Origin: Paraburkholderia sp. PGU19
GTDB taxonomy: Bacteria; Pseudomonadota; Gammaproteobacteria; Burkholderiales; Burkholderiaceae
DNA: 64,000 bases
Direction: 5' to 3'
Assembly: GCF_013426915.1 (NCBI RefSeq)
Contig: NZ_AP023179.1
Location: 1,612,001 to 1,676,000, forward strand
Numbering within the stretch: position 1 is the stretch's first letter; each line of letters starts with the position of its first letter. The notes under the pieces were generated by a model. It had not been told where the DNA came from. It searched no databases and saw nothing but the letters and a program-made list of their open reading frames with translations. The translations under genes and the position numbers were made by a program. Of the stretch, positions 19,394-28,071 are shown in pieces.

Positions 19394-20661
19394 TGAGCTT
19401 CTGGATTATCGCTGGGGCGATGATCGCCATTTCCGTGGCATCGGTGATCGTGCCACTGCTGTGCCGCGCGGCGCCATTGCGCGAAGATCACGGATTGGCG
19501 GTTGCTCTCTATCGGTCGAGTATCGCCGATCTCGATCGTGAGGTTGCCGCCGAGCACCTGTCCGATGTTTATCGCGACGACGCTCGCGTCGAACTTGAGC
19601 GCCGCCTCGTGGATGAAACGTGTGGCAGTGTCACTACCGCGCCAGTGAGTCGACCAGGAGGTGTTCTGAGGCAATCTGGAATGGCTGCGCTGATGCTGGC
19701 GCTGCTGCCATCGGCTGCCGCGGTGCTTTACATGCGTCTCGGCGATCCGGCCGCAGTGGCAGTGGAACGTGGTGGCGAAGGAGAGTGGGGTGTTCACGTC
19801 GCGACGCCGGGCTCGCTGGAGGTTGCCGTCAGCAGGCTGGCGGCGCATCTGCGTCAACAACCTGACGATGTCCCAGGATGGGCAATGCTCGCGCGCTCCT
19901 ATGTTGTTCTAGACCGTACTGATGATGCCGTAATTGCATATCGCCGTGCTTTGGCCTTGAAATCTGGTGACGCTGATCTGCTTGCCGACTACGCCGATGC
20001 GTTGGCGACGGCCCGAGGCGGTGATCTGAATGGCGAAGCATTGCAGAGCATTGACGCGGCGCTCGCGGCGGATCCCGTTCATCCGAAAGCGCTGGCACTG
20101 GGCGCGTCTGCTGCGCACGACAGACAAGACTACGCGCTGGCGATCCAGTATTGGGAGCGGCTGGAAGGGGTCGCGGACCCGGGCTCAGAGATGGCCAATC
20201 AGGCACAGAAAAATATAGACGCCGAGAGAACGGCGGCGATTCACACGAGTGTCTTGCCAATCGGCGATTCACCGAAGGACGTGCAGGAACATCGGACGTT
20301 TCGTTCCTTCGAGTCGGCGACTGTACTCGAAGTACATGTACGGCTGAGTCCGGCGCTTGCGGCGCGCACGCACCCGCATGATCAGGTGTATGTCTATGCC
20401 CTCGCCGATGACGGCTCGCGCATGCCTTTGGCCGTGCAGCGCGTAGAAGTCGAACAATTGCCGTCGACGTTGCACCTGGATGATTCGATGGCGATGACGT
20501 CCAGCAGGCGACTGTCCGACTTCGAGCGGGTAATCGTTGAGGCCCATGTGTCGGGGGTGGGCAATGCACAACTCACTCGGGGCGATCTCATCGGGAAAAG
20601 CGGACCGGTAGAAAGGGGGCGCAAAGTCGTCGACATCACGATAGGCAATGTTGTCAGATGA
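19390..20661 (+). CDS. ccmI: Apocytochrome c chaperone CcmI with TPR domain
   Basis: A 423-aa protein equivalent to the C-terminal half of fused CcmH proteins. An N-terminal membrane pair (WIIAGAMIAISVASVIVPLL and a second near MAALMLALLPSAAAVLYMRL) flanks a short loop with DLDREVAAEHLS. The TPR region (about 150-250) reads WAMLARSYVVLDRTDDAVIAYRRALAL and LGASAAHDRQDYALAIQYWE. A C-terminal IgG-like domain follows. It ends the ccm operon; the next 293 bp contain no gene I can support. Confidence 0.92.
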   Translation: MMSFWIIAGAMIAISVASVIVPLLCRAAPLREDHGLAVALYRSSIADLDREVAAEHLSDVYRDDARVELERRLVDETCGSVTTAPVSRPGGVLRQSGMAALMLALLPSAAAVLYMRLGDPAAVAVERGGEGEWGVHVATPGSLEVAVSRLAAHLRQQPDDVPGWAMLARSYVVLDRTDDAVIAYRRALALKSGDADLLADYADALATARGGDLNGEALQSIDAALAADPVHPKALALGASAAHDRQDYALAIQYWERLEGVADPGSEMANQAQKNIDAERTAAIHTSVLPIGDSPKDVQEHRTFRSFESATVLEVHVRLSPALAARTHPHDQVYVYALADDGSRMPLAVQRVEVEQLPSTLHLDDSMAMTSSRRLSDFERVIVEAHVSGVGNAQLTRGDLIGKSGPVERGRKVVDITIGNVVR

Positions 20662-20954
20662 TGAACGCCCCAAAGGGCGCCGAGATCACGACTACTCATG
20701 TCCGCCTGTACCGGGGGGCCGCAAGGGACGTAACTGCATGACCCACCGCGTGCGCCAGGAGTGGGTGATCCTCAAAGGTAAATGACCGCGGTGGGGCGCT
20801 GTACGGTCGTTTGCCAGGAAGACTTCTGAGTCCGTTCAGCGTCGGGTTGTGCCCTTCGCAACCGTGGGGCGCTCTCGGGAGATCAGCGCTGCGCTCCAAT
20901 GCGACTCTCGGTTGCTGCGCGCAGAGGAGGGCCAAAGTGGCTTCGGGCTTCTCA

Positions 20955-21263
20955 TCAGGGATGCGACTGCTTGCACTCCGTTTCGAACCAATGGTCGACC
21001 AGGCGCTGCGCCGCGTGTAGGTTCGCTGGGTAGTGTGGGTCGTCGTGCCACGGTGACGGGTTGTAGCCCGCTTTCCTCAGGGCCGAAAGCTCGCTTTGGT
21101 GTTGCGACTTCGTCCGAGGAGCGTTGCTTCTAATCGCGGCCAGGTCACGGCACTCCGTTGGGCTCAGATGTGGCCCGCTTTGTGGCACGCCGGCGACGGC
21201 ATTTCCTGTCAGCAGGAGCGCCCACGCCGCAAGCGTCGAGCAGTTTCTCTGGAGGTTTCCCAT
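20955..21263 (-). CDS. Small secreted DUF4148-like protein
   Basis: A 102-aa protein starting at the ATG whose complement is 21261-21263, preceded by TTTGGAG. Residues 1-25 form a signal peptide (CSTLAAWALLLTGNAVA). The C-terminal part, ELSALRKAGYNPSPWHDDPHYPANLHAAQRLVD, resembles the DUF4148 repeat (LEQAGYNPxxxDPxYPxxIQAAE) common in Burkholderiaceae. Function is unknown; such proteins are periplasmic. The open frame runs further upstream but without homology. Confidence 0.7.
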   Translation of the reverse strand: MGNLQRNCSTLAAWALLLTGNAVAGVPQSGPHLSPTECRDLAAIRSNAPRTKSQHQSELSALRKAGYNPSPWHDDPHYPANLHAAQRLVDHWFETECKQSHP

Positions 21264-21509
21264 AGCGCATCTCCAAACGTCTGGTCGGCGCAACGCAAGC
21301 GATGCGATGCCGCCAAGAAAATCGCCAACCAACATGTCATCGAGGGCAGGCGGGAGCGGCAGCAAGCGTAGACTCCGCGGCGTTGCACGTGAGCAGCGTC
21401 TTGACGAGTTCCTTCCACGCTGCCGAGATGACCGCGCGGCGAGCCTTGCCAAACGGGTCGTGCGCTGGCGTTTCCCGCAGACGGACACCTCTCGATCGGC
21501 GCGCACGGC

Positions 21510-21920
21510 TCAATGCGAACGGCCGTGACCGCCACCTGCTGCCCAGAAGTGGCCGCCACCACCCCAGCTATGAGTGCCGCCCCAGCCGCCACCGCTCCAG
21601 CCATGAGTTCCGCCCCAGGCGCCGCCGCCATTCGAGCCGGCGTGTGTGGTACCCCACGAGCCGTGACCGCCGCCCCAGTTGCCATGACCACTCCAATTGC
21701 CATAGTGGCCCCAGTGGCCGTAGTAGCCGTAGTGGCCGAAATGGTCGGGGTGGCCATGGACGTGGCCGCAACAGCCGCTGAAGAAGACGAAGCTGAACGA
21801 CACCGACGGCCACCAGAAACCCGGCCAACCGTAAGCGTAGTACGGGTACGGATAGTAATACGGGTAGGGATAGGCGATCGGGTAGTACGCAGGCGCCTTG
21901 GTCGGGCACGGACGGTCTTT
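21510..21920 (-). pseudogene. Tyr/Pro- then Gly/His-rich secreted-type protein lacking its N-terminus
   Basis: On the complement strand an open frame runs from just after a TGA at 21921-21923 to a stop at 21510. The first part is rich in Tyr and Pro (YYPIAYPYPYYYPYPYYAYG), then GWPGFWWPSVSFSFVFFSGCC, then a long Gly/His/Trp-rich tail with repeated GGTHSWGGG-type units. There is no ATG; only a GTG at 21803 could start a 97-aa product. Similar proteins normally carry a signal peptide, which is absent, so truncation is likely. The function of such proteins is unknown. Confidence 0.45.
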
Positions 21921-22112
21921 TCAGACTGTCCTGAGGAATAAGTCGTCGGCGCGCCTCGTTTATCACTACCGTCGATGCCTGCATTCGCGAAGAACCGCGT
22001 GACGCGTCCGCCATCCAGGCGGAAGTTCGGCATCTTCGGTAATAGCGTGATTAATGCCTCACTGGACATCTCTGCGCGGGACTTCTTGCGAGCTTCCCTG
22101 GGAGGAGTGATC

Positions 22113-22259
22113 ATGAAGCGGCTTCGGATAGTTGTTGCGTGTCTCGTTTGCCTCGGAATTGCCGCGGCTTCAGGGCCTGCGGTTGCGGGTGGTGATATGA
22201 ATCAAGGCGGCAACGGCGCGTCTGGCAGTTCAACCAATTCCTCTGGCGCCGGTTACTGA
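22113..22259 (+). CDS. 48-aa putative secreted peptide
   Basis: GGGAGGAG lies at ideal spacing before the ATG at 22113. The product has a clear signal peptide (MKRLRIVVACLVCLGIAAAS...AVAG) and a mature tail of about 22 residues rich in Gly, Ser and Asn (GGDMNQGGNGASGSSTNSSG). No function is recognised. The strong ribosome binding site and signal peptide argue that it is expressed and exported. Confidence 0.6.
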   Translation: MKRLRIVVACLVCLGIAAASGPAVAGGDMNQGGNGASGSSTNSSGAGY

Positions 22260-22724
22260 ACGCCGCACGCCAGGGTTTACCGAGCGCGCGGGATGGTGCC
22301 GCCCGTTAGCGGCGTTCCTTTCGCTCCACCGACCCGAAAGCGCCGGCCAGCACGAGCGGCACGAAGCCATGCCGTAAAAGCTTATGATCCGCCAAAGAAC
22401 ACGAGCCACAATCCGCCGTTCAAATGCGTCGTCGGTTGGACGTTCACGAGTCGGCTTTCCCCGCGTTTCCGGTCATCCGATTCTCAAAGGCGGACGCTCC
22501 TTCATCGGCCCTATGTGAAGCTTCCCGTAAGGCCGATGAAGCCCCTCTCGTCCACCAACCGGACACGATCACTGGCAATCTGCATCGTCTCGAGTTGCGC
22601 GATTTGTCGTGTTTAGGCAGGGTCGGGTCTTGTGCTTCAGATTCGCGGTCCAGCTTTCAAATCAACAGAGCCTAACCACGGTCGTAACGGTCCCTCTGAA
22701 ATACCGTCAGTTAAGGCGACTACA
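22260..22724. other. Intergenic region before the DUF3047 gene
   Basis: No gene, RNA or clear regulatory element recognised; the open frames are short and lack binding sites. Confidence 0.4.
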
Positions 22725-23528
22725 ATGGACGCTAGCCAAAAGACGAATGTGACAGCCATGCATCTTCTCTCGATTCGTCGGGCACGAAAGCGAACAACCC
22801 GGCCAGTCTGGATCACCGCGTGCGTCACGCTCCTTCTGTTGCCGCCAGTCCTCTTTGCCCAGGACGAAAAGCCGGGCATTGCCTTTTCCACGATCAAGCC
22901 CGGCGCACCGATGCCCGCGGGCTGGAAGAACCTGCCGGTCGCGCACGGCAAACCCATGACGCAATACACGCTTGTTTACGACGGCCACACCACCGTCCTG
23001 CAGGCGGACGCGAACCGCTCTGCTTCTGCGCTGATGCACGAGGGTAATATCGACCTCGGCCGCACACCCGTCGTGGCATGGCGCTGGAAAGCAGAAAGAC
23101 CGATCGAGGGCGCCGACAACCGCGTCGGATCTAAGGAAGACGCGCCAGCGCGACTGGTGTTCCTATTTGACGGCGACAAAAGCAAACTATCGTTTTTCGA
23201 CCGAGCCAAGATGGACGTGGCAAAGCGCTTGGGTGGCGAGGAGTTGCCCTATGCCACGCTGATGTATATCTGGTCGACCACGGCCGCGCCAGGCACTGTC
23301 ATTGCCAACCCTCACACGGACCGCGTACAGATGATCGTGGTCTCCGGTCTGTCCGGCGATGCGGGTCAGTGGCAAAGCCTGCGCCGCAATATCGTGCAAG
23401 ACTACGAACGGGTCTTTCACGAACCACCAGGACGAATCACCGGCTACGGGCTGCTGACCGATACCGACAATACTGGTACGACAACACGCGCGTGGTACGG
23501 AGACCTCGAGTTCCTGCCCGGGCCTTGA
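22725..23528 (+). CDS. DUF3047 domain secreted protein
   Basis: A 267-aa protein with an N-terminal signal or anchor (VWITACVTLLLLPPVLFAQD). The body matches the DUF3047 pattern, with GWKNLPV near the N-terminus, then VVAWRWKAERPIEGADNRVGSKEDAPARLVFLFDG, LMYIWSTTAAPGTV, and RNIVQDYERVFHEPPGRITGYGLLTDTDNTG. The family is periplasmic and of unknown function. An ATG at 22758 is an alternative start that gives a shorter lead before the signal peptide. Confidence 0.82.
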   Translation: MDASQKTNVTAMHLLSIRRARKRTTRPVWITACVTLLLLPPVLFAQDEKPGIAFSTIKPGAPMPAGWKNLPVAHGKPMTQYTLVYDGHTTVLQADANRSASALMHEGNIDLGRTPVVAWRWKAERPIEGADNRVGSKEDAPARLVFLFDGDKSKLSFFDRAKMDVAKRLGGEELPYATLMYIWSTTAAPGTVIANPHTDRVQMIVVSGLSGDAGQWQSLRRNIVQDYERVFHEPPGRITGYGLLTDTDNTGTTTRAWYGDLEFLPGP

Positions 23529-23750
23529 TAACGCAAAGCCGCTGTAGCCGTCTCACAGATGCCAATACCTGAGTGTCAGCAATGGCCGAGGTCTTGCCCT
23601 TGAGCTACCGACCGTAGGGACCGCTGCGCTCCGATACCTGCCATTGAACGAGATCGATAGCGACGGTCGGGATTGGGTCGACTACTGTCCTCTGGACGCG
23701 CGCAAAGCTGCCGTTCGACCTGATCGTGTGCTCGACGTCAGCAACTAATC

Positions 23751-23790
23751 ATAGCCGCCGTTGGCCGATGGTCGCGCCAACGGCGGCTAT
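23751..23790. repeat. 15-bp perfect inverted repeat
   Basis: ATAGCCGCCGTTGGC (23751-23765) is followed after 10 bases by its exact complement GCCAACGGCGGCTAT (23776-23790), directly abutting the conserved island right end. No T-run follows, so it is not a standard terminator. It may form a strong hairpin. Confidence 0.7.
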
Positions 23791-24196
23791 GGCCGACAAG
23801 CGGCAGCCAACCCTGGATGAGCGAATGGCCGTTGGACTTTGGAAGCGGTCGTAGTTTTCGCGGCGAGCCGAACGCAGGCATTGGGGTCGTCGAGAGTCAG
23901 AGAGAGGAAGGCTGGCCAACATCGGTGCAGTAAAGATGAGCTATGGGATCCGCACGGTCGCACGCTCACAGGTGACGGCAGGCGGGCGCGGCGGCCGAGT
24001 GGCGTCGGTGATGTGTGTAAGCTTGCTACGGGAACGCGCCGGACCAAAAAGGAAACACTCAGGCAGGCGCGGGGCGAGGGCGTTTTTTTCAGTACACCTC
24101 CGGTGACGGTATACCTGACGGTATCCGGTCTGCCACCATCAATAAAATCCTTTAGATTCAATGACATTTAAAGATAAAAGATAATAGAGTGGGAGT
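23791..24196 (+). repeat. Island right end, copy 1
   Basis: About 406 bp aligned end to end with 57931-58337. It contains two TGACGGTAT sites at 24104-24112 and 24116-24124 (12-bp spacing), a 7-T run before them, and ends with AATA plus the att core. Open frames on both strands do not keep frame between the two copies, so I regard the end as non-coding. Confidence 0.85.
24187..24196 (+). other. Middle attachment core between the two islands
   Basis: GAGTGGGAGT, identical to the end of guaA. It is preceded by right-end sequence of island 1 and followed by left-end sequence of island 2, so it is both attR of one and attL of the other. It followed tandem insertion at the same target. Confidence 0.85.
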
Positions 24197-24760
24197 AATT
24201 ATTTAAATAATAGCCTTTGAAATCAAAGGCATACGTTTCGTATCGAATTATTTGCGCAAGCTTTAAATTGGCGGGAGCAGGGTGCTAACCCATTGAAAAA
24301 TATGGGGATTTTTATCATGTTAACAATACTCCTGCTGTTGCAATGGCTCCGATTTGACGGTATTTCTGACGGTATATGCGGGCAGCCTCTGCAGAGGCCT
24401 GCTCGATACCGTCAGAGGCCTTGACGGTATACGTGACGGTATCTGGAACTGGGTGACAGGGCATGATTGCTGTGACGCCGTTGTGTCAGTCGCTCGATTT
24501 CACGGGTGTTTCGGCTCTCTATCACGCGCGCGATTGTCGTCGTATCAGAAATTAGGACAACATATTTTATTAAGGGTTGACTCGCTCCCCGATCTTCGCA
24601 ACCCGGACTCCATGTCAGATCGAGCCTATGTCGATAGACATCGGGAAGAGAGCGGCCACGAGGCGTTATTTGCGCATACCATCGGTTTGACGTTCAGACG
24701 TCGGGTCAGCGTCTGCAAACGGTCACTGGACTGCAAAAGACGAACGTTACTTGATCGGCC
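24187..24760 (+). repeat. Island left end, copy 2
   Basis: Homologous to 780-1354. The palindrome ATACG-TTT-CGTAT is at 24231-24243. TGACGGTAT sites start at 24355, 24367, 24422 and 24434, with the inverted copy at 24406-24414; spacing is the same as in copy 1. Homology stops at TTGATCGGCC (24760). Confidence 0.85.
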
Positions 24761-25450
24761 AAACCCGCCTATAAGGCACGAGCATCGGCCAACGGCTGCT
24801 GTGGTCGGCATTGCTGACGTCGGCTCCGCGACAAGTTCGAACGGCGGCTTGGTTCCCGTTGGGAAGTCAGCAGACGACCCGTTCCTGCCCTTCAGTTAGT
24901 TTCTGCGAATGTCATCACAGCGCTCAAAAGCAGCCACAGCAGGAAGCCCGTGGAGATCAGGTGTTATGCCAAGCGGGGGATGCCGGCGCTGATTGTGAGC
25001 TCTTTCAGCGTCGTCGGGCCCAATTGCCGGTGAACGGATTGGGGGGCATATACAGCCCCTGTCACCGTCGGCTGGTGTGCGGAGCAGTGGTCATCTTCGA
25101 TGGGGATTTACGGTATTTTCCTGCTAACGCCCGCCTTCGCATGCGAGCGTTCGGACGGCACTATCCCGATGAAACCAGGGGGTATGCAACCGCGACCGCA
25201 ATGGGATGCGCCCGCGCGAAAAAACAAATAAATCAATGATCAGTATCCCTCGATTTGTCGCACTGTGCGACAGCTGCGGGCTCCACGCTGGCACAGCAAA
25301 TCAAGAACGGTATCGGTCTGCTCGCCTCGGGCTCGCAGAGCGAAGATCAGTCGCTGCGATCGCGCGCCTGGAGAAGGTGCGTCTGCCGGGATGGGATGTC
25401 GCGCTTCGTGCGTGACTCTCGTTTGAGCCACTCCGAAAAATGAGTGCGCA
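24761..25450. other. Region without a recognisable gene
   Basis: Several short open frames on both strands, none with a binding site plus family resemblance. It may be decayed DNA between the island end and the first gene. Confidence 0.4.
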
Positions 25451-26854
25451 TCAAAGCGTCGCGATATCCTTCAGCCGATCAATGTTCGATGTCACAGCGA
25501 CCTGGTACAGCTCGATGAAACGGTTGATCTTCTCGTGTGGTTTTTTCGACGGCGACGCGAAGCTCTCGATCAACTCTTTCGTCACGTCAGCGCGCGTCTT
25601 CATGTGCGACATCTTGCGAATCACTTCGGCATTGTCGTCGTGCGACACACTCTTGTACTTTTCCTTATCGACCTTGTACGCCTCAAGCATCAGCCGGACC
25701 TGGGGTTTGCCGGAGCTCAAATCGATCGCCAGCTTCCCTTCGAGCAGCCAGGCGATGATGTCCCATGGCATGTGCTTGAGTGTCGAACAGACCTCGACTT
25801 TGTGCGTCTTGAAGATCACCGTATTCGTCTTGTCGACGATCGGCGCCTTGTAGGCCTTCGCCGCGTCAGGGTTGCGGCTCGCGAGCCGCGTCGGCGCCTG
25901 GAGCGACGGAATGACCCCGTGCTTGTACAAAAGTTCGTACAGCGCTTTGCATCCGTCACCGGCCGGTTTGTGCAGAGCGCGATCGACCTCGCCGTCGGCA
26001 TAGACTTTCGCGAAATCGACTCCACCTTTCTTCAGTTCACTGCAGGACTGCTTGACCTGTGCGGCCAGCTTGTCGAGCCGCTGGACGTAGGACTTGTATT
26101 GCAGATTTTCTCCGCCGAGCTTCAGTTCCATCCTCGTGACTTCATCGACCGTCTGTGTCATACCTGTGCACTCGTCAGTGCGGTAGTACCAAAGCAGGAA
26201 AGTCACCATCGCTTTGTACTGCGCGTGATCCGGGATCATACGCACCTCCGGACCGCCAGAAGGGAACACGTGTACCTTGAATCCTTTCGCCGGAATCTGG
26301 CTGATCGGCAGTGAATCGCTTGACATCGTCATCGCGCCGAAGATCATCGTGTTGTTCAACTTCTGGGGGGCGACCTGAAAGAAGTAGCCTTGCTTCTGGG
26401 CCTCGGCCGTGAGGAGCGCGACGTATTCGTCGAAGCACTTCTTCAGCAGGACCGCGTCGCGCACGATCGAATTCATCTGCTTGGCGTCGCGCGGGGTGAC
26501 GTAATTGTTGGTGAATGAAATGAGCGCGTGCCGCTTCAGGGAAACGAACAGTTCGACTTCGAACACGCCCACTATCGTTTTGATTTTGAGTAGCGTTGAC
26601 AGTTGGCTTTTGCTCGACCTGTCCTCGTAAGCAAATCCAATGATCGGAGAGAACAGCGCCTGGTACTGGGGATCCTCGAATTTGGTTTTCGCGTTCGTGA
26701 AGTCAATCGCGCGGTCTTTCAGGAACGTCTTCAAGTGTTCGACCGTCGCGAACTCGAACGCGATTTTCGATTCGATCAGACAGGTCTGGAAAGCTTGGTC
26801 TCCGTACGATGGGTTCGGCGCGGTGGTCTTCTGGTTGGCTATCGTCAGCGTCAT
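25451..26854 (-). CDS. Uncharacterised 467-aa protein
   Basis: The start is the ATG with complement 26852-26854, preceded by AGGAG. I do not recognise the family. There is no signal peptide or clear membrane segment; the protein looks soluble and Lys-rich (about every tenth residue), with a central segment containing FFQVAPQKLNNTMIFGAM and FKVHVFPSGGPEVRMIPDHAQYKAM. The C-terminal half carries MPWDIIAWLLEGKLAIDLSSG and an amphipathic helical tail. It stands alone, with pseudogenes on its upstream side and a gene-poor region beyond its 3' end. Lower-GC codon use than the neighbouring operons suggests a separate origin. Confidence 0.75.
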   Translation of the reverse strand: MTLTIANQKTTAPNPSYGDQAFQTCLIESKIAFEFATVEHLKTFLKDRAIDFTNAKTKFEDPQYQALFSPIIGFAYEDRSSKSQLSTLLKIKTIVGVFEVELFVSLKRHALISFTNNYVTPRDAKQMNSIVRDAVLLKKCFDEYVALLTAEAQKQGYFFQVAPQKLNNTMIFGAMTMSSDSLPISQIPAKGFKVHVFPSGGPEVRMIPDHAQYKAMVTFLLWYYRTDECTGMTQTVDEVTRMELKLGGENLQYKSYVQRLDKLAAQVKQSCSELKKGGVDFAKVYADGEVDRALHKPAGDGCKALYELLYKHGVIPSLQAPTRLASRNPDAAKAYKAPIVDKTNTVIFKTHKVEVCSTLKHMPWDIIAWLLEGKLAIDLSSGKPQVRLMLEAYKVDKEKYKSVSHDDNAEVIRKMSHMKTRADVTKELIESFASPSKKPHEKINRFIELYQVAVTSNIDRLKDIATL

Positions 26855-27489
26855 CGCGGTTCTCCTGATGCTCGGCGGCCAGCGCATCCGATGCACGCAC
26901 GCGCCGCTAGGACCAGCAGTCCGCGCCATCTCCCTTTTGACGTGAACCGGCGCTAGATGCTCGACCTAGTTTCATGGATTTAGCGCGATTGCATGATCCT
27001 CGACGGGGAGTGCAACGCCTTCGCGCAATCAAAAGTCCGATCGGCCGTTACAGGCTAAATTTAGTAGCGACGTTCGTCATCGTGTCGAACGGCACAGCGA
27101 TAACGCGTTCGCCCCCTTGGCTCTTAACGATGATAGTTCATTGTTCTGTGGTTTTTGTTCCGGGAAGCGATTTGTCACGCGGACAGCATAAAGCGGTCCT
27201 TTCCGCGGAGGCGCATCGTCTCCAAGGGTTCGCTTACAGCAGATGCCCATCTGACGCGGGGGGCTGCCATTGGGTGTGCAGCGCTGCGCAGCGGCTCAAA
27301 TTGCGAAATTGCGCAATTTCGCAAAGTGGCGTTGCGCTCCTTATCAGAGCGCCCGGATAGCAGGGGGCGAGACGGGCCGGCCGGAAGCCTCTAGTCCGCC
27401 AGAAACGCAGTGGCGTTGGCAACCTTACAGCGTAGCATGGACGACCAAAGGGATTTGCGCCGCTCGTCGCCGATTTCAGACCATGGCAA
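26855..27489. other. Intergenic region with a 24-bp palindrome
   Basis: Holds the upstream side of the 467-aa gene and a perfect palindrome at 27301-27324; no gene is supported. Confidence 0.4.
27301..27324. repeat. 24-bp perfect palindrome
   Basis: TTGCGAAATTGC is followed immediately by its exact reverse complement. The centre contains ATTGCGCAAT, similar to the TTGCGCA motifs around the Lrp gene at 44665. It could be a binding site for a dimeric protein, but nothing adjacent identifies one. Confidence 0.55.
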
Positions 27490-27846
27490 AAGCGTCACGC
27501 CTGCCGTGCGGCACTGACCGAATACATGCGCGAGCGCGTCCCGCTGGACTGGGCGATGACTCAAAGCAACCTCGGGGTCGCACTCTTGAGGTTGGGTGAG
27601 CGCGAAAGCGGCACGACCCGGCTGGAGGAGGCAGTGGCGGCCTGCCACGCGGCGCTGACCGAATACACGTACGAGCGCGTCCCGTTGGCCTGAGCGATGA
27701 CACAGCCCAATCTCGGGAGCGCTTTGCGGGCTCTGGGCGAGCGGGAAAGCGGCACGGCCCTTCTAGAGGAAGCGGTGAAAGCCATCGAATCTTCGCGTAG
27801 CGAATATCACGTAGCGAAATCGGCGTGCCGGCATCGCTCTATTTGA
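27490..27846 (+). pseudogene. Tetratricopeptide-repeat protein remnant
   Basis: In one frame the sequence encodes repeats of about 43 residues: ACRAALTEYMRERVPLDWAM, TQSNLGVALLRLGERESG, LEEAVAACHAALTEY, then after an in-frame TGA (27691-27693, replacing an expected Trp codon) AMTQPNLGSALRALGERESG. No start codon or N-terminal domain remains, and the frame ends at 27846. This is a decayed fragment of a larger TPR protein of a type frequent in rhizobia and Burkholderia. Confidence 0.75.
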
Positions 27847-27874
27847 TACCCACGCCGCTGAGTCATTGGGGCTG

Positions 27875-28071
27875 CTAACAGGCCGACCAGGCGCCCGCAA
27901 ACAACTGCTCGGCGCTCGGGTGCGGCTCGGCGGCGATGAACTCGTGGTTTTCACCGCCGGGCGCCGACAGCCTGATGTCGACGACGCCGTGGTCGCCACC
28001 CGGGCGCTCGGGTGTCGGTTGACCGTGGTGTGGGCCTTGCCTGTGACCAGGACAGTTTCGATCTTGGTCAT
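27875..28071 (-). pseudogene. Organic hydroperoxide resistance protein (Ohr/OsmC) N-terminal fragment
   Basis: From the ATG at the 28071 end the product begins MTKIETVLVTGKAHTTVN, as in Ohr. After a frameshift near residue 20 another frame continues GGDHGVVDIRLSAPGGE and PSAEQLFAGAWSAC, the Ohr segment just before the first catalytic cysteine region. A stop follows at 27875-27877 and the rest of the gene is gone. An active Ohr would reduce organic peroxides; this copy cannot. Confidence 0.75.

Larger units (their letters stand above)
780..24196. mobile_element. Genomic island 1 integrated at the guaA 3' end (nap-ccm and aromatic catabolism)
   Basis: The element is bounded by direct copies of GAGTGGGAGT at 780-789 and 24187-24196. 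It has a left end (780-1354) and right end (23791-24196) that match those of the adjacent island 2. Cargo is an aromatic-degradation operon, napEDABC, ccmABCDEFGHI and several small secreted proteins. No integrase, excisionase, relaxase or conjugation gene was recognised. Boundaries are read directly from the repeated ends; mobility is inferred from the direct repeats and from integration at a gene 3' end. Confidence 0.85.

Noticed and set aside
23787..24171. Overlapping open frames on both strands of the island right end, with counterparts at 57703-58302
   Set aside because: The paired frames lose register at the poly-T run and substitutions are not biased to silent positions, so the similarity reflects a conserved non-coding end.
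27691..27693. In-frame TGA in the TPR remnant as a possible selenocysteine or recoded codon
   Set aside because: It replaces a Trp codon in a decayed fragment without start or end; ordinary nonsense mutation is sufficient.
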